Position numbers and translations under genes: made by a program. This document shows positions 58,401 to 64,000 of a stretch of 64,000 bases of DNA, one piece after another; positions within the stretch are counted from its first letter, which is position 1; each line of letters opens with the position of its first letter. The stretch covers positions 1-64,000 of the forward strand of contig JASANG010000847.1 in the NCBI GenBank assembly GCA_030248215.1. The letters run 5' to 3'. The stretch comes from Enoplolaimus lenunculus (lineage: Eukaryota; Nematoda; Enoplea; Enoplida; Thoracostomopsidae). The notes under the pieces were generated by a model. The model was not told the origin of the DNA. It made no database searches and was given only the letters and a program-made list of their open reading frames with translations.

Positions 58401-60807
58401 AGCGCAACCACCCTTAGACGTTTTCACTGTTGCAGCTAATGAACTCAACAGCTGATTGGGTTCACAATGGGCAAATTGCAGGATTTGTAACGCGATATCG
58501 TTACGTTGATTTTGTTACCGTTAAGGTAAGTCCCCTCAAGAGCGCATGATACAAGAGTATGCAACTGTTCAGGTCCCGTACAGCGCTAAATGTACCACCG
58601 CGCGTTGAGTTTTTAGCCGACACCCCTTATTTAGAGGGGGGTCGCTGTCACATACAATAGCCTAAAGTAAAGCGGAGCATTTTTGATGCCGAATGCATCA
58701 GGTGCCATACAGGGTGTACCTCGCTCTAAATAAGGGGGTCGGGCAAAAACGCAACGCGTGTCTGGTACAGTTTGTGTCATGCAACTCCCCCCAAGAAATC
58801 AGGGGTAAAATGATACTCCTACCAAAACGCCTAATTTTAACATTGTGTACGTACGGAAATGTCGTTGTGCCTTTTCCGGTTATTTCTCGGGCCTGGGGTT
58901 CTTCCAGCCTGAACCACACACACCTTAAACCTTCATGTCAGCCATGTTCCATCAGTAATGCTCGTTTAAGACTTGAGTTGGCTGGCTATAAATTATAGGT
59001 AAAATATACGGGTGTTTTCGGTTATCCACCCAGTACGCACGTGCCCAAAAGTTGTCGGATTATGAACGTTTTTGCATATTTGATTGGACTCAGCTCGGCA
59101 ATCTGCATCGAATGATATATAATTTGTCTAATTTTTGTCAAAAAAATTTTTGGGTACCAAGGGAAAGGACCTTAGGACCTTAAAAAATCGAATTTTCCAA
59201 AAATATAAATTTGACCATGGAATGGCCAGGGGAGGCCATAAGAAGGTCAAATATACAAAACAAATTGCGAAATTCGACCACTTTTGGGCAAACGCGGGCT
59301 GGGGGTTAACCGAAACGACCCAAAAAACTTGTAATATTATGATTCAAATTTTGTACTGAACTTAATTTGATCCAGGGACTTTGATGAACTATTTTTGTGA
59401 CTCTCCGTTTACGGACTTCAAGGAAACAGACTCCGATCGAATCAGATTTAAAATAAGAATCCCAGGCTCTTATTAGGTATCTCCCACCCCAAGTAGTAAG
59501 TGTGTTAAATTTGCTAATTTTAACAATTAACTGTAGAATATTTTTCCAAACATTTGTTTTTAAAATTACATTTTAAAAATGTCGGCGGCAGTCAAAGCAT
59601 TTCAAATTGAACCAAATTTCAAACAGCTCGCTGAAGAGTACAACTTTTATAAAAATACAAAACATTTCACTACCGAAATTGCGTAGACCTACAGCAGATA
59701 TTCTACCGGTGTCGAAACCGGGATTCGGATTTCTGGCAGCTTAGCAGGAAACAGACGTCCGCTTGCACCCTGGCGGCTACGGACCTTAAAACCAAAAAAC
59801 CTCAATACTTGGATTACATCCCCAAACAAGGATTGTCTCTCACTCGGAACGTATGCATTAAGAAAACAAGTCCAGTCTTAAGCTCACTCTTAGGGATTAG
59901 GGATTTGGTTAGGTTTTAGGCTTGAATTTAACCTAAGCCTAAACTTAAGATTAGAAAAAGAACAGTGATATAGGAAACCTTGCACTGTAAATTCCAATGA
60001 GTTGATTAATCAATTCAGCTAACGAGTTGGTTATTTCTGAATTAATATCAGTAAACATTAACTCACTCTGAGTTGAGTTGATTCTCACTCCAAGTTGAGT
60101 TGACACTGGGTAAGTTTATTAATTAACTCAGAATGAATTGAATCAACTCAACTTTCTGAGTTCTGAAAGTCCTAACTCAGAGTGAGTAATTCAACTCATT
60201 CTGAGTTAAAATCAACTCACTGTAATTTACAGTGTGTGCCTTTTATCTGGTTAACATTGTAGTGTTGGGAAAGCGAACAGATAACGATATTCCCAGTAAA
60301 AATTAGGTTTAAGACTGGAATCCTGGAAATCCACTATACCAACAAGCTACTGTGATGGTCCATTGACCATCCTTCTATGTAGTAGTCTAACACCTGGTTC
60401 CGGCCAATCCATTGATATTTTATGCTTAAAATGTAGCGTTTACTATTATAAGGGTTGTGTTGCGATAACGTGGTAAAATTTATTACCTTACAATTTTTCC
60501 CCTCAGAAAATTGACACATATGCAGCATACAGTAAAACTTGCGTTTGATATAAACTGTTACCAAAGTGCATCCCCGTTAGAAATTTTTGGATCCGCCGCT
60601 GCTATTTGTCATTTCGGTGGAGTCTTTTAAGAAAAAATACAACAATAGCCTGGGTCTCACTTGCGTTTTTCCGTATTTTCGGTCCTGGCATGTGTTGTGA
60701 TATGATTTATGTTTTATTTTTAGGGCGCAGGGCATATGGTTCCACAATGGAAGCCATCACAGGCGTTTCAAATGATAAATGCATTCATTAATAATAAACC
60801 TTACTAG
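46491..60807 (+). CDS. Serine carboxypeptidase B (family S10, cathepsin A-like)
   Basis: Eleven exons join in phase into 497 residues: 46491-46690, 47516-47678, 48841-48927, 51417-51581, 52237-52328, 54143-54236, 54725-54937, 56330-56472, 57490-57652, 58436-58525 and 60724-60807. A clear signal peptide ([19 protein letters not shown]) is followed by the S10 fold: [11 protein letters not shown], nucleophile Ser180 in GESYGG, acid in [10 protein letters not shown] (Asp422), and His474 in GAGHMVP. Exons 1-6, 10 and 11 have the same length as in S10-A and all ten intron phases agree, so the two genes are duplicates. The exon 4 acceptor at 51416 was chosen over the nearby TTCTCAG because it restores the 165-nt length seen in S10-A. 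A TTTAG acceptor-like site 39 nt before the ATG may take a spliced leader. The enzyme should be secreted or lysosomal. Confidence 0.93.
47153..47336. mobile_element. hAT-like TTAGGC MITE, subfamily B, in S10-B intron 1
   Basis: It runs from GGCCCATGTAAAGATCAGGG to CCACTGTTCTTTACATTGACC. GCACCACCT lies on both sides. Two runs of CTTAGGCTTAGGCTTAGG are present. Confidence 0.88.
48074..48185. mobile_element. hAT-like TTAGGC MITE, subfamily A, short
   Basis: The left terminus GGCCCATAATAGAGTCAG is shortened and the right end CCCTGTTTTATACATGGGCC is intact. The flanks AACAAAAC and AGCAAAAC match at 7 of 8 bases. Confidence 0.75.
48955..49305. mobile_element. CpG-rich palindromic element with a 41-bp array
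   Basis: GTGTTGCGCTATACCGCC is mirrored by GTCAAGTATAGCGCAACTC. The left arm holds about four 41-bp units with CCGTCCGTCACCGTGCGGCA and TCTTCTGTCATCCGTACGG. The long frames read through it on both strands are by-products of the repeat. Confidence 0.8.
49792..49861 (-). tRNA. tRNA-Glu(CTC)-like gene or pseudogene
   Basis: On the minus strand the acceptor arms GGCCACG and CGTAGCT pair at 6 of 7 positions (one a wobble). Box A TGGTATAGCGGGG and box B AGGTTCGATTCCC are close to consensus, and the anticodon arm CGCTTGACTCACCAGCG puts CTC in the anticodon. Position 33 is A instead of U and two T-stem pairs are mismatched, so it is probably a pseudogene or SINE head. Confidence 0.45.
49950..50109. 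mobile_element. hAT-like TTAGGC MITE, subfamily B, reversed
   Basis: CCTAAGCCTAAGCCTAAGAC, AGTCTAAAGCTTAAGCTTA and CAGAAAAACGTTCCGCCCC lead to the terminus TGATCTATGGGCC. The left end is worn. Confidence 0.7.
50434..50884. mobile_element. TACTGTAGTGACCCG-family element
   Basis: This 451-bp copy is a good reference for the family: ends TACTGTAGTGACCCGAATAA and CTTATTCGGGTCATTACAGTA, with GGTATATATCCGGTATGC inside. Confidence 0.85.
51119..51320. repeat. Local tandem duplication in S10-B intron 3
   Basis: Two copies, about 118 bp apart, share GCCGTCGACTA, ATCGTATCAAATTTAGTC and GACTTAAGTATTTACTTAAC. The second copy differs at many positions. Confidence 0.7.
51646..51844. mobile_element. hAT-like TTAGGC MITE, subfamily B, 64 bp after an S10-B donor
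   Basis: It runs from TCCATGTAAAGATCAGGGGC to CACCTGTTCTTTTACATTGGCC with TTACGCTTAGGCTTAGGAAT inside. The left terminal bases are altered. Confidence 0.8.
51997..52207. repeat. TA-MITE, GAGTCAAATTGACTC family, with inner tandem repeat
   Basis: The right end GACTCACCATTTTTTTGCAGTG is intact. A roughly 55-bp unit with CTGGCGGAGTCGACCTTTGA is repeated inside and the left end is lost. Confidence 0.65.
52508..52940. repeat. 47-48-bp minisatellite in S10-B intron 5
   Basis: About eight units of ATTATTTTCGAAGAGGTTCA plus GCTCCTGACCCCCTCTGGCT. Because 48 is a multiple of three, the minus strand shows a repeated 16-residue open frame, which is not evidence for a protein. Confidence 0.9.
53655..53918. 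repeat. 25-bp minisatellite
   Basis: About eleven head-to-tail units of AACGTCATTTTAAGTTTAAG plus GGTGA, nearly identical, so the array is young or kept uniform. It is in S10-B intron 5. Confidence 0.92.
53925..54058. repeat. CpG-rich element fragment
   Basis: GACGTGTCCGCCGCTGTCCA and GCGTCGTATCGGACGGCAC are followed by AAGTATAACGCCC, an ending of the same family as 24608-24843. Confidence 0.5.
54310..54494. mobile_element. hAT-like TTAGGC MITE, subfamily B, reversed
   Basis: It starts TTGGTAAGAACAGGGACAGAA and ends CTGATCTTTACATGGGCC, with AAGCATAAGCCTAAGCG and GCGTAAGCCTAAGCC. Confidence 0.75.
54955..55207. mobile_element. TA-MITE, ACTGTAAATT family, 17 bp after an S10-B donor
   Basis: The ends CACTGTAAATCCCAGCGAG and ACTCACTGGAATTTTACAGTG are flanked by TA. 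The element begins right behind the donor of the exon at 54725-54937, so open frames run from the exon into it. Confidence 0.85.
55527..55770. repeat. hAT-like TTAGGC MITE and a second partial copy
   Basis: The first copy (about 55527-55690) goes from GTATGTAAAGATCAGAGGCG to CCCTGTTCTATACATGGCC. A right-end fragment with CTTAGGCTTACGAATATGC ends near 55768 at TATACGTTAGCC. Confidence 0.65.
56543..57198. mobile_element. TACTGTAGTGACCCG-family element with a nested element
   Basis: The ends TACTGTAGTGATCCGAATAA and TATTTAGGTCACTACAGTA are inverted. The normal inner text is interrupted at 56797-57036. Confidence 0.75.
56797..57036. mobile_element. Nested MITE with ATCAT duplication
   Basis: GCAGGGTTCACGTTATGAAT and CAGTTATAACGTGAAACCCGC are inverted. 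ATCAT is present on both sides as a 5-bp target duplication. Confidence 0.7.
57894..58070. repeat. hAT-like TTAGGC MITE, subfamily C, right end lost
   Basis: GGTCCCATGTTACTTTTAGG opens it and CGCTTAGGCTTAGGCTTAGA lies inside. The right terminus cannot be seen. Confidence 0.6.
58255..58412. repeat. CpG-rich element before S10-B exon 10
   Basis: GACGGACAGTGACGAACAGC and GTGACGGACGACGACGGACG precede the end GTCAACAAAAGTATAGCGCAACC. The exon acceptor is about 25 bp further on. Confidence 0.55.
59983..60234. mobile_element. TA-MITE-like element, ACTGTAAATT family
   Basis: The ends CACTGTAAATTCCAATGAGT and ACTCACTGTAATTTACAGTG are inverted. It is 252 bp and is flanked by TG on both sides. Confidence 0.8.
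60793..60798 (+). promoter_or_regulatory. AATAAA inside the last S10-B codons
   Basis: AATAAA lies within the coding sequence, 7 nt before the stop codon. No better signal is seen in the next 250 bp, which is a MITE. If used, cleavage would fall just beyond the stop and leave a very short 3' end. Confidence 0.3.
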
Positions 60808-60813
60808 AACATG

Positions 60814-61064
60814 CACTGTAAATTTCAGTGAGTTGATTTTAACTCAAAATGACGTGAATCACTCAGTCTGAGTCAGGACTGACAGAACTCAGAACATTGA
60901 GATGATTCAACTCTTTCTGATTTAACTAATGAAGTTGCCGAGAGTCAACTCAACTCTGAATGAGAAATAACTCAACTGAGAATGAGTTAATGTTTACTGA
61001 TATTAATTCAGAAATAACCAACTCGATAGCTGAATTGATTGATCAACTCAGTGGAATTTACAGT
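60814..61064. mobile_element. MITE, ACTGTAAATT family, 7 bp after the S10-B stop
   Basis: The ends CACTGTAAATTTCAGTGAGT and CAACTCAGTGGAATTTACAGT are inverted. The element must supply most of the S10-B 3' untranslated region unless transcripts end very early. Confidence 0.8.
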
Positions 61065-61118
61065 CTGGGTAGTTTTTAGCCTAAGTCTAAGCATAATCCT
61101 CACGACACGTAATCTTTA

Positions 61119-61360
61119 CACTGTCAATTTCAGTGAATTGATTTTAATTCAGAACGAATTGAATCACTAAGATTGAATTCGTTGTTTCACAACTAAGAGT
61201 TTTAAATTGATGGAACTATCGTTCTGATTTAATTAATCAACTCATCCAGAATAAAATACGCTCAGAGTGTGTTAATGTTTACTGTTATTAACTCAGCAAA
61301 AACCAGAAATATCTAATTATCTCTCTGAATTGGTTCATCAACTCATCAGAATTTACAGTG
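61119..61360. mobile_element. TA-MITE, ACTGTAAATT family
   Basis: The ends CACTGTCAATTTCAGTGAAT and CAACTCATCAGAATTTACAGTG are flanked by TA. It is the second copy within 550 bp behind S10-B. Confidence 0.8.
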
Positions 61361-61649
61361 TAAGCCTTTGTAACAAATGTTTACAATTACATAGAGAACA
61401 GGTTTCGAATAGAGTTGTAAGACTATAGCCATATTGCCAAGGCTAAAAATTAGACTTAGGCTTAGTGCTAATTGCCAAAGCTTCAAAGTATGCGTACACC
61501 AGGTGACTTTTGAGAGACTAGTGTGCAGCGCACACAAGCTAAAACAGGAAACATAACCAGGATTTGTTTTTAGGGACGATTTGACTTCATGTATGCTTTT
61601 AATGTCCGTATTTTTATATGTTAATGTGCCGAAATATATTTCGCTTTAA

Positions 61650-61907
61650 CCCTTTCTCACATGAATATCTTCAATTTCATATGAGATGTAATTTTAATGT
61701 CCCCAGTCTCACGGGTCGGAGGCGTTCACGATGACCACTGAGCTATAGGAGCTTGACGCTCGAGCCCGAGACGGCTCTCACGTCTTGTGGAGATTTTGCA
61801 CTGCGCATATACGTTATAAATGTTACACACTGCTCACAGTGTGTGTATTGGTCGTACATTATTGTATTTAGTTGCTCATAGTATACTCTATGAGCGAAAG
61901 CGTTCAA
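61650..61907. mobile_element. TTAA-type piggyBac-like MITE with tRNA-like segment, worn
   Basis: TTAA then CCCTTTCTCACATGAATATC marks the left end, and the inner ACTGAGCTATAGGAGCTTGACG matches the copies at 44058 and 19166. The right end has decayed. The tRNA-like part is damaged. Confidence 0.6.
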
Positions 61908-62064
61908 CAATAAAATTTAAGTCCGTCATCCAGTATCATTTTTTCGTATAAAATTTTTAAATTTCACAAATTTTAGCAAAAATTTCAAATTCAAAAATGA
62001 TAAAGTCATATCTGTTCACACGTACAAGTTTTTGCAGCAAAAATTTGCAGGTGTGAGTAGGGTT

Positions 62065-62400
62065 TTAGTCTTCAACAGGGGCGTCGACAAAATTTTAGTT
62101 TTAAGTTTTGCCAACATCGATTGGTTTTGCCCCTTAAGGGTTGCGCAATGCTCACTGCGAGTCGCCGGGCGCCAGCGCACAGCGCAGTAAAAACATGGAC
62201 CCACACCATCGCGCCTCGCCGAACTCAGCCGCGCACCGGCGTGTGACTCCACATAACTTTTTATTAAAAATTAATGCACGCCACCATCCAACAGCCTGCG
62301 GCGTTGCGCGGCCTGGTGCAGCGACGCGCGGTAGCGTGGCACGGGCCTAAATCCGGTTCAGTAAAGTACAGCGCGGCCCTAACTGTTCATTTCTACGCGG
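62065..62400. other. GC-rich stretch, no gene recognised
   Basis: A CpG-rich block with GCGCAATGCTCACTGCGAGT and ACGCGCGGTAGCGTGGCACG is bracketed by GGGTTGCGC and AGTACAGCGCGGCCCT, perhaps a diverged CpG-rich element. Open frames on both strands overlap and match no family. Confidence 0.35.
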
Positions 62401-62445
62401 TACCTCACATGAAAATTCCTCCATAGCTGCTAACTAAATTAGCCT

Positions 62446-62689
62446 GCCCATGTATACAACAGGACCGGATCGTTTTCCGGAGGGGCTGTAACAGAGTAAG
62501 TTTAAGCTTTAGACTAATTTTTTGCTTATGCTTAGGAATAGGCTTAGGAATAGGCTCATTCATACGCTTAGGCTTATGCTTAGGCTTAGGAATAGGCTCA
62601 TCCACACGCTTCAGCTTAGGCTTTAGGCTTAGGCTTAAGCATAGGAATATTCTTGTACTACTGTGCCGGCCCTGTTCTATACATGGGCC
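62446..62689. mobile_element. hAT-like TTAGGC MITE, subfamily A
   Basis: It runs from GCCCATGTATACAACAGGAC to CCCTGTTCTATACATGGGCC. Five groups of TTAGGC-type repeats lie in the core, the most of any copy here. Confidence 0.85.
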
Positions 62690-63156
62690 AATTTGGCCAA
62701 TTGCAAACCAGAAAATCAACACCTGTTTATTTCGTTCATTGTAACATTTTATACTTGTAACAAAACACATCGTATTTCAACTTCGATCTCAGTTCAACAG
62801 CTTTAACAAAAATGTATATACTCAAATTCAAATATAAGTTCGTAAATTTTTCAAATTAGACTAAAATTTAGCGAAAAAAAACCTTTTTTCAATTTACAAA
62901 CATTGCCAACAGGAGCGTATCCTGGATTTGATTTCGGAGTATTAAAACCTCTGTTTTAAGAGTTATTTTGCAATCGAGCGTAGCGAATGAGAAAATGTTT
63001 TGACTTCTACAGATTGTTCTACAGTCTCTATATTTAAGTACCTTTTTCGAGATTTATCAATAATTCCTAATTTACATATTTCCCATATCCGCCCATGGAT
63101 ACGTCCTGTCAGCCAATCACAGTTTAGCTCTCTAGCTCTACTGCAACAGGCTCGTT

Positions 63157-63440
63157 TTAGGCAGCAGCGTCGGTAGATTGAGTACTGGGTGCGTCTTCAA
63201 TGTATACCGAATCGACGCTCAGCGACGTTCCGTGATATGTTACAGTGAACCAAACATGACGCCCATCCGTAAATTGAAGTTTTCCATTGATCGACTCATG
63301 GTTACACTGAAATGCTGCTACGCTGGGTTTTTCTGTTATTTTATTGCCTGAAGACTGACTGACAATTTTGATATTTTTGATCGAGTAACCGCAAATCGGG
63401 TCTTCAGAGCCTTGTTCGCTGGACGATTTTTTCAAGCTTC
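63157..63440 (-). CDS. Terminal exon of an unrecognised gene
   Basis: A TTTACAG acceptor at 63441-63447 (minus strand) opens an exon of 284 nt that ends at a TAG stop (63157-63159). After two bases that complete a codon from the previous exon it encodes 93 residues. The start is polar (SLKKSSSEQGSED). A beta-rich middle follows, with YSIKNIKIVS, VAAFQCNHE, GRHVWFTVTYHG and VDSVYIED, and then a short Thr/Ser/Ala tail. Two cysteines are present. I do not recognise the family. Earlier exons must lie beyond 64000 because the gene runs leftward. Alternating hydrophobic residues suggest the last strands of an extracellular beta domain, but this is only an inference. Confidence 0.6.
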
Positions 63441-63508
63441 CTGTAAATAGTTTTGTGATTGGTTGTTAAAGTATTTATTTTCACTCTATCCTAAATGTTA
63501 ATTTAGTA

Positions 63509-63753
63509 GGCCAATGTAAAGAACAGGAGAGAAACAGTATTATAAGCAGTTTCCTAAGCCTAAGCCTAAGCGTAAGCGTAAGAATGAGTTTACGCCTAAG
63601 CCTAAGCCTAAGCGTACGAATGAGTTTACGCCTAAGCCTAAGCGTAAGACTAAGCGTAAAAATGAGCTTACACCTAAGCCTACGCCTAAAGCTTAAGCGT
63701 ACTCTACTGGAGTCCCATAGAAAAACGTTCCGCCCCTTATCTTTAAATGGGCC
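63509..63753. mobile_element. hAT-like TTAGGC MITE, subfamily B, reversed
   Basis: It runs from GGCCAATGTAAAGAACAGGA to CCCCTTATCTTTAAATGGGCC with three groups of CCTAAGCCTAAGCG. The flanks ATTTAGTA and ATTTAATA differ at one of 8 bases. It sits in the intron just before the terminal exon at 63157-63440. Confidence 0.88.
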
Positions 63754-63960
63754 ATTTAATAGAAGGCAAAGATCTAAAACATTGTTGTTAATATCTAAAG
63801 TCAACGGGCAAAACCTAACGCCTAAGCCTAACTTTAAGCCAAAACTTACATCTATTTTATTCATTCGTTGCGTGTGTGAGTGGATGTTTGTGGGTATTAA
63901 ACAAACAACTGCCTTTTTAATTGGTTTACGGTATTTTTTACAGCGCCCAGTTTTTCGAGA

Positions 63961-64000
63961 TCCCATAATATGTAAGCTTAAGCTTTAGACTAATTTTAAA
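63961..64000. repeat. Start of another hAT-like MITE arm at the window edge
   Basis: GTAAGCTTAAGCTTTAGACT is the inner arm word of subfamily B. The rest is outside the window. Confidence 0.5.

Noticed and set aside
63584-63988. Long frames of Leu/Ser/Arg-rich repeats ([18 protein letters not shown]) at this and many other sites
   Set aside because: They are translations of TTAGGC or GCCTAA runs in MITEs, for example at 17695, 43024, 55519 and 62405.

Overview
This window looks like invertebrate nuclear DNA, most likely from a nematode. The coding regions are split into many short exons. Acceptor sites are short and strict (mostly TTTTCAG or TTTTAG), and some genes have an acceptor-like site just before the start codon, as trans-spliced nematode genes do. 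The repeat TTAGGC, the nematode telomere unit, is scattered throughout. Introns are long and packed with small DNA transposons, and exons are numerous, which is unlike Caenorhabditis. The nematode assignment is an inference from these features.

Four complete genes and one terminal exon could be assembled by reading exons, splice sites and phases directly. (1) 228-7268, minus: a 399-residue TBC-domain Rab GTPase-activating protein of the USP6NL/RN-tre type in 13 exons, with both catalytic fingers intact. (2) 12249-22348, plus: serine carboxypeptidase A, family S10 (cathepsin A-like), 500 residues, 11 exons. (3) 24025-36995, minus: a zinc carboxypeptidase of family M14 with propeptide, 478 residues, 12 exons. 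(4) 46491-60807, plus: serine carboxypeptidase B, 497 residues, 11 exons, a paralogue of gene 2 with the same intron positions. (5) 63157-63440, minus: the last exon of an unrecognised gene that continues beyond the right edge.

The middle of the window is therefore a small cluster of secreted or lysosomal exopeptidases: two S10 enzymes on the plus strand with an M14 enzyme between them on the minus strand. All three release residues from protein C-termini, so a shared role in protein digestion is plausible but not shown. The TBC gene, which should act in Rab-controlled membrane traffic, and the S10-A gene diverge. S10-A and M14 converge, M14 and S10-B diverge, and S10-B and the right-edge gene converge.

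The non-coding DNA is dominated by miniature inverted-repeat elements (MITEs). The main groups are: (a) hAT-like MITEs with GGCC termini and 8-bp target duplications, whose core is made of TTAGGC runs; (b) two palindromic families with TA target duplications; (c) TTAA-flanked, piggyBac-like MITEs that carry a tRNA-like segment; (d) a family ending TACTGTAGTGACCCGAATAA; (e) CpG-rich palindromic elements; and (f) a 1.6-kb element with long identical terminal repeats. There are also several minisatellites and tRNA-derived repeats. MITE ends lie unusually close to splice donors in several introns. No LTR element or viral gene was recognised.
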